Positions 49,401-62,689 of a stretch of 64,000 bases of DNA are shown here, in pieces; the stretch's first letter is position 1; the number at the start of each line of letters is the position of its first letter. The stretch is from Scortum barcoo. Lineage: Eukaryota > Chordata > Actinopteri > Centrarchiformes > Terapontidae. The notes beneath the pieces were generated by a model. That model had not been told where the DNA came from. It was given only the letters and a program-made list of their open reading frames with translations, and made no database searches. The position numbers and the translations under genes were made by a program. Location: contig CM041538.1 of assembly GCA_023238725.1 (NCBI GenBank), positions 3,192,182 to 3,256,181 of the forward strand, written 5' to 3'.

Positions 49401-49925
49401 GATTCAGTGTAGTCAGTTCACTTAGATGATGCATTGATAAAGATTTGTTTGTACACCCACTGAGCACCTCTGTTTCAAACTAAAATATTGCTAGTTACTC
49501 TGCAGATTAAGATTTCAGATACAAAATAAATGGTTAGTTGATAAAATATAATATTAGAGATTAATCTGTCTAACAATATGTACGTTCGCACTACCTCAAC
49601 CTGCTGGCTTTAAACAATAACAATAACACATCTGTACTAAGTAAGAATGATTGAATATTATTACAGTGTGGTATTGTTAAAACTAAATAAGAGATCTGAA
49701 TACTTCTTCTACCTCTGCCCTTACAATTTGTGTCCAATGGGATAAACAAGCTATCATTATCTAATCAGATGAGACACAAACACCTTCACCCATTAAAGCT
49801 TCATGTGCATGCTGAGCACTTGCTGGTGCAGAGAACTTTCATTTAAACTTGAGCCCTGGCACAGATGGTGATGATGGTGTGTATGCGTGTCAATGCCTTA
49901 CTCTTATATAACTGACTTCTGCATT

Positions 49926-49973
49926 GGCATAAATTTAACATGCTTGTTTGGCATTAATTTAATATGCTTGTTT
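49926..49973. repeat. 24-bp direct tandem duplication
   Basis: GGCATAAATTTAACATGCTT and following TGTTT is repeated with a couple of changes right after itself. Confidence 0.75.
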
Positions 49974-50722
49974 TAACTATCAAGTTTAATAATGTACACT
50001 CCGCCAGGACCACTCACATCAAAGTTATTACACCATAAACAGGCAATACAATTATTACTGGCTGTGCAGGTTTGTTCTGGAAGCTCCCAGGCATGGGAGC
50101 TCAAACCAGAAGAGCTGCAACAGAGTCCTGCAAGAACCCGCTGCAAGGTAGGTAGATAGACATCAAAAGAACAAACCTTATACAACTGATATTTGACATG
50201 GCGGAGCTGAGGGTGGCTACAAGGGGCCGTGCTGTAACTGTGATTGTGGAGTAATGTTCTCTTTTAAACAAACCTCTTACCACCTTTTCTCTTTCAGATT
50301 TCTTTCCTCTTTTTCCTCATGATCTCGGGGAGATTGGTTTTCTTTATTGATATCTGATCATGTAATACTGGATATATTCACCGCCTCTGACCCCCGTAAT
50401 GTTTCAAATGAAACAACACGAGTTATCTACAAGTCATAAGTTATCTACAGTCACTTTATGAGATCAGAACGGCAGTCAGGATGATACTGTCATTAGATAT
50501 GGGATGTCAGTAGCTCAGTCCTTTTGGACTTGCCTCGGGTCAAGAGTGTGACCACAGTACAGGGAGTGGACTGGGCACTGCAGAAGTGCTCTTGGGCACT
50601 GTTTGGAGCCCCTCACTATGTGGCGGCCGTATCCCTCTTGACATCTCCCCACATTTAATGCACATGTTCATGTGTGTATTTACTGTACATGCGTATAATG
50701 AAAATCTGTCTTTGTCTTTCAG

Positions 50723-50861
50723 ATACAGGTTTACTACAGCCAGATGCAGCAGCTTTGCACAACCAAGCTGAGAACCTGCAGCCCAACCTTCATATGCTTG
50801 GCCTCCTCTTCCTCTCACGGCCCATGAGCCACGCCTTCAACTGCATCCTCCTCTTCCAGTT
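50723..50861 (+). CDS. AAAP-like membrane transporter, exon 6
   Basis: Acceptor TTTGTCTTTCAG and donor GTAAGT. It enters with one base owed (xAT -> D) and reads TGLLQPDAAALHNQAENLQP, then NLHMLGLLFLSRPMSHAFNC and ILLFQ. The first half completes the polar loop; the second half begins helix 3. It leaves TT, which the next exon completes as Phe. Reading from phase 0 instead hits a stop, which is why the upstream exon must end in phase 1. Confidence 0.8.
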
Positions 50862-53800
50862 GTAAGTTACCATGGTGATGACAGAGCCCATCACTCTGCA
50901 GGGTCTTAACGTGGCATTTACAAATCACTCAATGAATAGCACTTAGTGTAGGAGAGAGTGGGTGGATGTGTTTTTCCCATCACGTCCATTTGAGCTGCAT
51001 GTTAACTTCAACCTCTGTCATTATGCTGTGAGCTGTGTTCACACAGAAGCGGCTCCCATGGGTTGATCACAATTGTCCCACAATTATATGTTTAAACCTT
51101 TTCACCCAGCATGTTGAATACGAGTCCACTTCACCACCAAATATTTAAAGTGGTGTGTGCAGACCTCAACAGGTCTTTGAGGGGTTTAGGTCACTGTAAG
51201 CACCATGGAGTGTCAGGTGTCCTTTTTACAAAATTAATACAGATTTTTGGATAATGATAATATGAACATGACCAGTCTAAAGTACGGTTATTATAAAAGC
51301 TGGGCCTTCGCTCATGGAAGTACATTTCAACTTATGATTAAAAAGCATTTTTCAAAATCACATGGAAGAATCATAAAAAAAGCACAAGGAATCTGACTCC
51401 AGTTTTTACAATTTATTAACAATAGATCAAATGACGATATGGAAAGTTAAAGTAATTGAGTGATACCATCAGAAATCCCAAGACTTCCTGCTTGGCACCA
51501 AACAGCAGACAGAGTTAGCGGGAAGCTGGTGAAGCAAAGTGCAGCATTTAGCAGCTAAAGAGACAGATATTTCCCTCAAGTGACCCAAAGACAGCTAAAA
51601 GAGAGAGAATACTGTTACTCTGTTTCTGCTGGATGTATAAATAAGCAACTGTTTCTTAACAGATGCATCAGATAAGCTTTATAGTAATACAGTGTTACAT
51701 TTATAGCTTGTTGTGCTTCCCACAAGTCCCTACAAAATCATTCAAAGCAGGTTTTGTCTTTTTGATGTTTGATTAATTCAATATTCCAGAGGGAAATTGT
51801 TTTAAGCCGTACATTAAGTATAAACCATTCCTACAGTCATGACTGGCCTTTAGCCCATCCTTCATGTTTTCCTGCAGTATGTTCTACAGAGAGACTAATT
51901 AATGTACTAATTAAAGACATTATCTAATAAACCATATAACTAGTATATACAAAGAGAAGATAAGTACTCATTATGACTTACTGTCTAATATTGATAACAT
52001 ACTTATACATTTGTAAGTATTCTCTATGAAAAATCAGTATCAATGTTATACTATTTATTCATTAAAGATGGTACAGTCTGAAGCTAAAACACGTTACCTC
52101 TTTCAGATTGGTTAAATTATAACCCAGGTCAATATAGCCAAAAGATAACATGTCTGTTCTGCATGGCTGGAATACAGTGAATAATCCAACATGTTCAATA
52201 TAACAATGTTGGAGAGAAACCTGCTAAGTCATTTCAGTTTCAGTGTTCTGGACCAGCACAGTTGCTCTCAGCTGAGCCAGGGCAGCACACTTGTGTAAAA
52301 CCTGTCCTTGAGGTTCAGACTTAATATCATTGGCCTCTGCTGCACAGTCTTGAGATATAGAGATTTACAAGCCCAAGCCAAATACTGATAAAATATGGTC
52401 AGTGGTGCAGCGTGTGCGGTGTCCAACCTGTTTTCAGTCGCCATTTTCGATCCTTAATATAAGTTTGACAGCTCGTAAATTAAGCTTTGCTATGAAATTC
52501 TGAACCAAGAGGCCACTGTGGTCTGTTGCTGGAGTAATGTTCTCATGATGTGAGAATACACAATGCTGAAAAGCACTGCTGGCAAAATACCATAATTTAC
52601 TATTATTTATTAATATGATTATTTGATATATTTGCTATAAATTCAAATTAGTGATTTAGTGATTTCTCCAAAGAAGAGCTGCACTCTGTATCTGTTTCTT
52701 GTCAGTTTCTCCAAACTAATGGTCAGTTTGTGTCACCCAGTAAAAGTAATGGTCTGGAAAAGTCTTTTTGTAGGCAGATACTTAAGTTTTACTTGAGAAA
52801 AACACTAATGCATCACCCAAAAACAGGCTTTTATTTGGGGTTAGGACCAACAGTAACATTCACTTGTCCACTGTGTTATATGTGTCCTTATGGCTGCAGA
52901 GGAGGTGGGGGGGGCAGGGCTTTTAGCATCGTTGGTGGAAGGTCTTGTTATCAGTGTTTGAGCAGCTCTGTAACACCTGGCCGATCGATAGTTCCCTCAT
53001 TGTGTTCAAGGAGGCTTAGTGGTCGATCAATGCAGAGGCTTGACCACACACACACACACACACACACCACACACACGCACACACACACACCACACACCAC
53101 ACAAAACATGACCTGCATCTTTTACCCTTGGCACCACTTGGTCTTTATGTAGTGCCCTACATGGTGGACCTGTTGTGCAACACACACAATGACACACTCA
53201 TACTGTGTGCAGCACACAGAGACATGCAAATGTACACACACACAGGCCCGTATTCAATTCACTGAATACAAACAACTCACAGTGACCATGCAGTTTAAAC
53301 AAGTTAGAAATACCACAATAAGATGTTGATTATATACAATTAATACCTGATAGAAGTGTGTATGTGCATTAGGTATATGTGCTTTAAATTGATATATGTT
53401 TGTATATTTAGAAAATAGAAAATGAGACGGAGGATAGAAACTATAATACTTTATTCTGCCTCACTGAGCCAGCTAAATACACACCCACACATGCAGACGG
53501 ATGATAAATTAAAGGGAAAATCTCACTAAATGAGTAGGCAATGTAGCGGAAGTACACCCACGGAGGAATAAAGGCAAAATATGAAAACTTTTATTTCATC
53601 AAAGCTTCCTTCGATTTTCATGTCGAGTAAGTTTATTAAGGGGAGATTAGCTTCCAGCTAAATCCTCATTGCTGTTCAGATTTTTTGAGAGCTACCTCAG
53701 AGCCTTTTTCTCCAAATCCAACTGTGCAACCGTTATAAATAGTGCTATAAATAGTGCATTCTGGATGTGATTTTCTCTCACTGCGCTTGGAGGATATGTG

Positions 53801-55080
53801 CCAGGGAGCGCTGAAGTTGTTTTGCAAGTTCATGGAGGATTTGTCACCCATCTGTATGTATTGAGTTTGGATGGATAATTTGGAATTGGAGTCTTGCACA
53901 AGCTTGCAGGTGACACACACGTGCAAAACTCTTCTGTTGTTGCAGATTTAGCACATTGAAATGTATGCACAGTGTATTTTAACCATTATACTGCCATTCT
54001 TCTTTCTTCTTTTTAGCTTTAGTATCATTCTTCACATGGATTAGGTTTAGAATTAGCAAACTCTTAAAAGTCCGTGAGTAAGCATCATACTTTCATACCT
54101 CATAGAGCCGCTCAGTTTTAAGCCTTATGTCATGTTAGACCAGATAAATATAAAAAGCTCGGCAATGACAGTAAAGCAGCAATAATACACACACACTGTT
54201 ACATTCTGACATAGGTCTTGTTCTGGGATTGTGTTGATATGATTGCAGCTCATATGCATAGAGAGTAGGAGAGGGAGTCAGAGTTTCTATATAAGCAGAA
54301 AATGCCCTTAATCCCAGACTCCTCTTTGTTACATGCAGATATCTGTAGTTAATATCAGCCTGACGTGTTCTCTGTCCTTTCCTGTGCAGCTTTGGTAAGT
54401 TGTTCTTGTTCAGAAATGTGGCTTAGACTGCTGCAGATGAGAGGACTAGCCTGCACGAAACTTCTTCAATTGGTTGGCATTTCCTCTTAAGATTTAAAAG
54501 AGAGGAGATTTGGAAGAGTGGGTGTAACTCAGCTCTTCAAAATAACACTTAGCTGTCTGGAGAAACTGCTAATGGATTTCCACTCTCAACACCCAACTGT
54601 TGAGAGATTACAGAGGCTTAAAGTTAGAAGGAACAGAACAGATGTTGAGCTTGAAAAAAAACCTGTTTTGTCATTCACTTTGGATAAAGTCCTACAGTAA
54701 AAACATTCATGTCTAATGTGGCTTTATGAAGGCACAGCATTTTGCAAACCGGTTTCTGGCAAGATGTGACTGTGATGCACAAAAATGTACAACCAAAAAC
54801 ATTCGCTTTAAATAGGCCCCAAAGGCAACTTTTGTTTTTGAGCAAATCTAAAATAGAGAAGTTTGGAGGATCAAATAAGAAATGATTTTGAAATGAATGT
54901 TCATAGCTTCGAGCGCTATGAGGCAACATCCTAATGTTTAATTTTTAAGCAAAGAGTGCCAACCGCTGCAGCAGATGATGACCAGTCACTGCCTGATACC
55001 TAACAAGCTCTCTTTGTCTCTGTTTTCTTCTGTCTTCTGCCTTTGTGTATCTCTTTTCTCTTCTCTTTTTCATTCTCCAG
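50862..55080 (+). other. Intron 6 (4.2 kb)
   Basis: GTAAGT to CATTCTCCAG. Simple (CA)n repeat at 53044-53105. The frames at 52730-53152, 53666-53926 and 54518-54929 show no family signature. Confidence 0.6.
53044..53105. repeat. (CA)n microsatellite, interrupted
   Basis: Runs of ACAC broken by CACCACAC units. Confidence 0.9.
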
Positions 55081-55146
55081 CATTACTATTGGAATTAGTT
55101 ATGTCTTAGCTGGCAGTGAGGCCTACGCTGCTCTTCTTAATGTCAG
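55081..55146 (+). CDS. AAAP-like membrane transporter, exon 7
   Basis: A T/C-rich tract ends CATTCTCCAG; donor GTAAGT. It encodes F (split), ITIGISYVLAGSEAYAALLN and V, the end of helix 3 with small residues (SYVLAGSEAY) facing the bundle. It leaves AG, completed by the next exon as Ser. Confidence 0.82.
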
Positions 55147-55589
55147 GTAAGTCTTCCACATACACTGAAAATCTACAGAAAAAGAAAAAAAGTACCTAAA
55201 ATGAGATATACATATTTCTGTGGTTAAACCGTAATTTTACTTTCTTATTATATTGCGTAACTTACTTTAAGTTTACACGGTAATAAAGGTGAACTAAGAC
55301 ATTCAAAATAATGTCACCAATATGATCAGATACACCAGTTCACTACAGGAGATTCACCACTGTTAGTTTTGTTAGTCTTGAGATGAATGAAGGATGAATG
55401 AGTCAAAACCTGTCCCAGCTGTCCCACCACAGCAGATCCACAGCTCCCTTCAACAGTATCAAGTATTAATACCCCCCATGAAAAGCTCTCTACTTTGTAT
55501 TACTGTATTGTATTACCACTTCAGTATTACTGTAAACTTGAGAAGGTAAAATTCAGAGAGGAGCAAGAGAAAGCATCGTGCATAGAAAT

Positions 55590-55960
55590 TGCTACAAAAT
55601 TGTTACAAATTGGCGTCGGCCAGCGTCGGTGATACCGGCGAGCTGTCTGCGTGGACCCCAAGGGGATCAAAACCCCACCCCAGTCACAGCCTGTTCATCC
55701 TGTCTGGCAAAAGATACAGTATAAGTATCCCGCTGCCATGGCACCAGGCCACGGAGCGCCTTCTCTCCTCAGACAGTGAGACTCTTCAGCTCCACTTCAT
55801 CTTTCGCAGTCCACCGTAAACAAATGAGATGAAACGTTTCTTTTATGCTGTTTTTTTGCACATTACCACATCACCACCTCCCTCATCCCCACTACAATAA
55901 GTCAGAAAGTCTTTCTATTTAAATTTAAAAATGCCAATGTTACACTGATATTAGTCACAA
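55590..55960 (+). mobile_element. LINE fragment, upstream half (C-terminal coding)
   Basis: The frame at 55589-55819 contains HSLFILSGKRYSISIPLPWH then QATERLLSSDSETLQL. This resembles the tail of L2-like reverse transcriptases (HPLF.LLPSGKRYRSI...R...SFFP..). An untranslated segment rich in short T runs follows. The matching 3' end appears at 57115-57297 on the same strand, on the far side of another insertion. Confidence 0.55.
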
Positions 55961-55964
55961 AATT

Positions 55965-57112
55965 TCAAAGTTATTTATTTAGAGCCCAAAATCACAAAAC
56001 ATCGTTTGCCTCTGAGGGCTTTACAATCTGTACAGTTGTGACACCCTCTCATGTCCTTAGACCCTCGAACCGGGTCAGGAAAAACTTCAAAAAAAGCCTT
56101 TATGGGAAAAGAAAAAAAAAGAAACCTGAGGAAGAGCCACAGATGAGGGATCCCTCTCCCTGGGACGGAGACAGACGTGCAATAGATGCCACATGTACAG
56201 AGAACATCATCATCAGTCATATATGGAGTTAAACATGGGTCGTAATAAGCTGTAGATAAACTGAGTTCAATGGGTTTAGTCCATGTGTGAAGGTATCACA
56301 GGTAATGGAAATGAGTCTGTGAGTCCAGGTGCATCTCTAGATGTCCTCATATGGAGCTCTGGGCCACTCGACCTTCTCTCCACAACACAGACACAGATCA
56401 TGTCCCCACCAGGCCAGTGAACCTCAGACAGATGGACCACAACCAGAATCAGTGAGGAACCTGCAAGACTGGAGAGAACAAAAAGGGAGGACCGGGGCTC
56501 TGGCAGCAGTAACATGCACTTTGCAGGACATAAGAGTATTCACATTAACCACTTTAACACTTTAACCAATTTAACCACTTTAACTTTAACTACTTTAACC
56601 AGTTTAACCACTTTAGCCACTTTTACCAGTTTATAAGCTGACTCCAGTCTGTACTACTACCATAATAAGAGTAGAGGAAGCAAAGAAAGAGGAAGGGAGG
56701 AAGAGGGAGAGGTGCCCGGTGCATCATGGGAGCCCCCGGCAGTCTAAGCCTATAGCAGCATAGACAACTAAGGGCGAGCCTGTGCCCACCCTATCTATAA
56801 GCTTTATCAAAAAGGAAGGTTTTATTATTCTTAAACACTGACACTGTGTCTGCCTCTCGGACCCAGACTGGGAGCTGGTTCCAGAGAACAGGGGCCTGAT
56901 AGCTGAAGGCTCTGCCCCCTAGACTACTTCTGGAAACCCTGGGAACTACAAGTAAGCCTGCGTTTTGGGAGCGCAGCACTCTAGTCGGATGATAAGGAGT
57001 TATCAATTCGTTAATATATAACGTTGCCAGACCATGTAGAGCCTTATATGTGAGGAGTAGCTTTTTAAAATCCACTCTAAATTTTACAGGTAGCCAATGC
57101 AGAGAAGCCAAT
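55965..57112 (-). mobile_element. LINE inserted on the minus strand
   Basis: The minus frame 56791-57111 encodes MASLHWLPVKFRVDFKKLLL, then TYKALHGLATLYINELITPY, a block frequent at the C-terminus of fish non-LTR reverse transcriptases, ending near NQLPVWVREADTVSVFKNN. Downstream on the minus strand is a 3' region with a GAAACCT..GGAAGAGCCACAGATGAGGG-like phrase (56120-56160) and TTTATTTAGAGC at 55973, typical of the untranslated end of such repeats in teleosts. One open block survives; the upstream polymerase is missing. Confidence 0.7.
56546..56631. repeat. Minisatellite, ~11-bp TTTAACCAC units
   Basis: Degenerate copies of TTTAACCACTT repeat about eight times within the 3' region of the minus-strand LINE. 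Confidence 0.8.
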
Positions 57113-57114
57113 AC

Positions 57115-57297
57115 TGGTACATTGCGTACATCTTTTGTATGTATACACAGTATTGCCTATTTTATTGTTTATATTTTGTTCTCATTTAAATATTTGAATA
57201 TCTGTTTATTTTCTGTGTGTGTAGGGGCTACAACTACATTTCATTGTGCAATCCTGTATTGTATAATGACAATAAAAAACCTTGAACCTTGACTCAC
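57115..57297 (+). mobile_element. LINE 3' end with polyadenylation-like tail
   Basis: GGGGCTACAACTACATTTCA, then TTGTGCAATCCTGTATTGTA and TAATGACAATAAAAAACCTT GAACCTT. This is the standard 3' UTR of an L2-like teleost LINE. It probably belongs to the copy begun at 55590, now split by the minus-strand insertion. Confidence 0.7.
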
Positions 57298-59693
57298 TAA
57301 AACACTATGAGACCTTATCTGAGTGTAGACAGGCTACATTAATGTTACTGACAATCTAAATGTATGCACAAATTTTTAATTTACATACATGTAGGCTGGA
57401 ATATTTACTTATTTGTTTTTTACTGGTCTTACTCAAGTTTTCTTGCTCACTGAGTGGGTTTCAAACTATTTTGTTATTACTATTATTTCTATTTCCCTCG
57501 TATACCAGCACCATAACGTCCTGATTTGACAGAGTCCAGGATGAGTTTAATGTGTAGAAAGCATAGTATGATGATGTGGTGAGGAGTTTTCTTGGTTTTC
57601 ATCCTCCACTCTTGTTCTTTGGCAGGTCTTGTGAGCGTGTGACTCAGAGTGAGTCATTCAAACACTCTTTAAACAATGAATTAACAAAGCACTTCACTGT
57701 GCAGAGAAAAACATAATTGAAAAAATAAATAACTTCACACATCATTTCGGGTTTTCAGCTTGTTCAGTCAGACCTATCTGATTATTAACCAAAACCTTCA
57801 ATCTGTCTCCCACATCAGTCAGATCCCTCATCAGTTCCACTCTCACTTCTCACAAAGCAGAAAGTTGAAAGTGAATTGTCAGTTCAGGGAAGTGTTGCTT
57901 AGGGCAACACGATCTCACAATAATATCTTTTTCTTGAAATTGAATTTTTAAAAAACTGATGCAACCCTGAGAGACGATAGCTGCCCACTAAAGTGGGAGG
58001 CTCTGAAAGCATTGCATGAACTTACAACATCCTTTTTAATTAAAGCAAACAAGCACACACATACAGCAGAGATTTCCTGAGGCCAAAAATAAATTCATTT
58101 TCAGATGGTTAGGATTTATTTATTAATTATTAATTGATTTGTTAGATCACTAACCCTAGTCTGAAATTTAAACCTCTAATAATGAATAGTAAATGAATAA
58201 TTAGCTGTAAGCCTGCTCATTTCTTACTCACTTCACTTAACACTGTTGCTGCCACTTTTAAGAGAGTAAAGGGCCTAATTGGCCAACATGAATCAGTATT
58301 TCTGAATGCATTTTGGTACCTCTAAATGAAACAAATGTGTTTTTCAGATTTTCTAGTTGTCTTCTCTATGTGACATTTAGGTGACAATCGTATAAATATG
58401 TATCTATTCTTTGTGCCAGAAATACAATATGGGTTGTAAACTCACATCTAACAGTTCGCTGTCCAAATTAAGATTTCAGTTGTATAACAAAAATAATCTG
58501 GCAACTGATATAACAGACTCACCACATGGTCCATCAGTACCTGTTCTGGGGGTCTCAGTAGTTTCATATGATCTTGCTGATCACATAGTCATAGAAAAAA
58601 ATAATTAGAAGTACAATAGAACAATTACAATAAAGGCGGAGCAAATCTAAACCATATACAAGGTATTTAGATGCCGTTAACGATATTGTAATAAATTTCA
58701 GTTAGTGTTGTGTAAACCAACCATTAATACTGATTGCTGTATGTTGAAGTAAATTTGATCATCTTCTGTAAATATCTTTGATATTAGGTTTCAAAACTAA
58801 GTTCTATTCACTCCCTTTCTGTTAGACTGGAGAAATAAATCACAGATGGATATCTCAAAACCTGGACAAACAAAACTCATCATCAAAACAATTACCAAAA
58901 ATGTCAAATAGCTTTTGAAATATAAATTTTATGCAGTCAAACTGACTGAAGTGTATTACTACACTTTTTAGATTTGTTTGAAGTTCCTTTTTAACTCTAT
59001 GGGCCTACATTATGTATATTAGCATTACACTTCTCTTGTGCTCTCCATTGTAGTTGCCAGTTTGCATGTTTCATGGTGGAGTGGATTGAGAGTCATGTCA
59101 ATTGATGAATCTTTTGTGGCAGAGTAATGAATTCATTTTTATTATGTGCATTTATGTAGATGGTTAATCTGATAAAACAGCATTGGTCCTTCAAACATGA
59201 ATGGATTATATAACATTAACATAATGGAGAATAACAGAATGAGTCTTTCGCTTATTAAGATATTTATTCTGGAAAAGAACTAGTGCAGTTATCAGATGCA
59301 TGTAGTTGACAAAAAAAGCCAAAAACTTTTTTCTGAAATGTTGTAGAGACTATAATAAGAAAAAAAAAAAAACTTAAGTAAAAATACAACAAATACAACC
59401 AAGCAACCCCAGCCATCAAAAAGTAATAAATGAGAGTGCTTGGACAAAAAATCAATAAGAAAATGTTAACACATGGTCTTAAAATCAATTCTTTTAAATG
59501 ATTTTGTCTGAGATCTATACAAAAGCAACATTTACACATCTTTGCTGCATATTTTCTCTCCAACATGATCTTAATAATGCTTTTAATGTCTACCCAGCTG
59601 AACTCTAACTTGCAATTTGCAACAGAATTGAAACATCACAACAATGATGTTTTTTTTATTTATTTATTGCATTATTTGATACACAGAATCAAG

Positions 59694-59993
59694 TCAAGAG
59701 AAAAAATTCACAATCTTTCCCATGATTTTGCCAACCAAGTACACAAACTGACCTGAAAGCATCTCTTCTGACTCTTTCTTCATTCTGGACTCAAGTTCAT
59801 CCTGGTTTCCAAGATGTGTTTCTTCTAATCTCACTCCTCCTTTTACTGCAGAGTCCTCTAATACAGCTCCCAGTAACTCCATAGTGTCCTTATTTACATG
59901 TTGTGTCTTCTTAGCTGCCTTGCCAATGTGAGCCACTGGCAAGCCTACATGCTGTTTGTTTCGCTGCACACAGCACTCCAGAGAAATCCTCAC
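59694..59993 (-). CDS. Uncharacterised small open frame, minus strand
   Basis: Ninety-nine codons, hydrophilic and balanced in Lys/Glu (ETHLGNQDELESRMKKESEE), ending with a hydrophobic tail FVYLVGKIMGKIVNFFS. The stop is followed within 25-40 bases by overlapping AATAAA signals and a short A-run on the minus strand (59651-59668). The first in-frame ATG is at 59991-59993, but the frame continues upstream as AAV, so the true 5' end is unknown. AG and GT sites at its edges would also allow an exon. I recognise no family; it could be a small gene, a retrocopy of a 3' exon or a chance frame. Confidence 0.25.
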   Translation of the reverse strand: MRISLECCVQRNKQHVGLPVAHIGKAAKKTQHVNKDTMELLGAVLEDSAVKGGVRLEETHLGNQDELESRMKKESEEMLSGQFVYLVGKIMGKIVNFFS

Positions 59994-62689
59994 AGCCGCT
60001 GAGGCTCAGCTAGCTGGTGGTGGTCAGTAAATACCCCCAGCTGTCGGCTGACTGCTTTTTAAACCATGATATCTTGTTTTATGTGTCTACACTGGGTGAA
60101 TGTAGACATTTGGCATGTGGATGTGGAGAGTTGTTTAAAGGAAGCTTTGACAGAGGTGAGCTTAGTAACCAAAGTAGTGGAACAAGTATTATTATTACTT
60201 GCTTGTTGAGTAATTGGTGAATATTTACTTTTACATTGAGTAGTACCATACATAATGAGTAATTGATTACATTTTCCAGGTAACTTCTCATGCAATTTCT
60301 TGAAAAGGCAGTACAAGGTCTCTAATATATTCTATGATACATGTATGAAAAATGTAATTCTACACACTATACTGCAACCTGTCACCTTTATATTTAAAAA
60401 CCTAAACCTGAAAACATTTAGATGATTCCACACAGGAAAAATTATGGCTGACATAATCCATCTCCTCCCAAAGGAACCCTTCAGTTTTCTTTTAATATAA
60501 AGATGAACCCATGTCAGGACAATTAAGGATAATCCTGTGTTTGTATAGAAACAAGGCTGAAGTGCCATTGTGTTAAAACTAAAGTTGTTCAAACTGAGGA
60601 GTGCGTTATCATGCCGGTGTCGTTGACTAACTCCTACAGCACTCTCAAGTCAGTGAAGCAAGAATCAATGTAGCGCCGTAGGCCATCTCTTCAAGTGATC
60701 GTTGTCTCTCCCCCTCCTCGCTTACACCTCCTCTTTCCCTCTCCAAAGTCTATAATTACCTTTATCAGCTTAACAGGGCTAATTTATTTTGTCATGCCCC
60801 AGTAAATACTTAACCCAAATAATATCATTCAAACTCTGCAGGTCGGTTGGACCGCTTCATTGGCATGCCTGGGTGCTTCATTATCGGCCCTCTCAGCGCC
60901 AGGGGAGACGCTGCGATGCGTTGTGGGAGTGGGAAGGCAGGGTTACTGGAGTGCGAAAACCTTGAGCAGCCTCCTTTGGATAAACCACCTTATTCCCTCT
61001 CCCCAGAGGCAGCAATCAATACTGCAGGTCTCTGCACAAAACTCTCCTCTCAGTCCCACTGCTGTAGGATGGTGAGGGTCCTGGAAAAAAAAAACACAGA
61101 GCTCTGCAGGACCTGAAGCATTTCTGAGATTCAGTGTCAGCCCAGGGACAAGATTATTGTCCCTTAATATTCCCTTAAGTTTTGGGTTTAAAAGTGCTCA
61201 TTATCTATGTAGCTTAAAATATTAGAGAAGTAAAGCACTATCTTCAGGATCAGTTAGATCTCATGTGTTTAATTAAAATGCACACAAGCTCACTCCTGGT
61301 TCTACAGCTGGTGAACGTGAATCTTACATTCTTACTCCTGATAATTCATACCTTCCATGACTTTGAATGTTTTATTTCAGTGCTTAGATTTTAGATTAAA
61401 ATTTATATCGAAATACACATTTGTAACAACGATTACTCTTGATAGTCTGTTTAAATCAACTTAGGGAGTTGTTTCTCATACAAAACTGATAATGTGGTGT
61501 CAGTGAATGACAACATAACCTGCTAATTATTTATGCAGAAGACAAATAACTGACATAACTTTTTACATATAACACCATCGCCTTCTGATGACTACATTTT
61601 TGTTTTAGTGGTGTTTAATGAGGAATGCAATATAGAGTCTAATAAGCCAAAAGAAAGAAAGAAGTGAATTTTAAGTGTAGCTAATAAGACTTTTTTAACA
61701 TCAGTTTTGCTGTCAGTTTCTACATTCCCTCTCAACCAAACACAAATTTGCCAATGTACTTTTTCTCACCAGTAAAGCTTAATAAATAAAAAAAGTTTTA
61801 CAAAATTATATTCATTGGAAGAGAACATACAAAGAGAAAGCATACAAAATGGAATCATTAGCAGTCAAACAGGAATTTATCTTTTTAATGGCAAAGGAAC
61901 AAAAAAAATCGTTGCATCAGCAAGTTTGATAAAATATCAATATGGGTAGAGGTAAAAAAAAATAATATGTGATATTATTTGATTTTTATTGTTGGTTGCA
62001 TTAATGTATAAGCAACATTTGAATGTTGTAGGTGGTCATGGAGGAACTCTTAATTTGTTCAGTGTTGGTCTCTATTCAAGCAGCACATTTGATAGTTACA
62101 CATATTTTATATATTTTACATGTGTTTGGTATGCAAAATCTTAATCTGCCACTGACTATTAGCTATAAAACGTATTAAATTATATTTAAAATAAAAAAAT
62201 ACAAGCAAGTAGCATCCTGTGGAAACACGCAATTAATGTACCTCAGAATATTTGTTAAGTACACCACCTGAAAAAAACATACTGTGACGGAAAATCTGGT
62301 GAATGGTTATATGCATGTGAATGTTCTTAAGTTGTTTGTGAAACAGGCGCTTTGCAGCCAACACACCACATGTTGCTGCTGTTAATGAGAGCAGCAGACA
62401 GGTGTTGGTTTCGGAGGGTAGCTGAACTTTGAAGAAGTTTAAAGACAATAAGGTTACCAAGGTTACAAAGTACCAGCCTTTTTCTCACAGTCAGGTAATG
62501 TTCACAGTTTGTGGATGAGGAGTGTGCAGGTGACAGGGATGTTCAAGAAAAAGACAAAATCTTTTCGAAGGTTCTCTTCCGTATCCATAAACATCCTCAT
62601 TACACCTCTTCAGCTCAGGCTCATGCCACCTTAAAAAGTTTCCTGGCAATGCCTCTGCTGTTGGATACATCAACAAAGACAACAAGGAC

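Larger units (their letters stand above)
45321..50722 (+). other. Intron 5 (5.4 kb)
   Basis: GTAAGA to TTTGTCTTTCAG. It contains an AAT microsatellite inside a likely degenerate fish repeat (45780-46430). No other exon is needed for phase. An optional 78-nt open block at 50070-50147 has splice-like edges but no supporting homology. Confidence 0.55.

Noticed and set aside
50070..50147. 78-nt block with AG/GT edges, open in the required phase, between exons 5 and 6
   Set aside because: Its translation has no membrane or conserved character, and the exon 5-6 junction (AEAD-TGLLQPD) is sensible without it.
60847..61116. 89-codon + frame, relatively GC-rich
   Set aside because: It follows an AG site, but no protein family is recognisable, neighbouring frames are equally open, and it does not fit the phase of exons 7 and 8.
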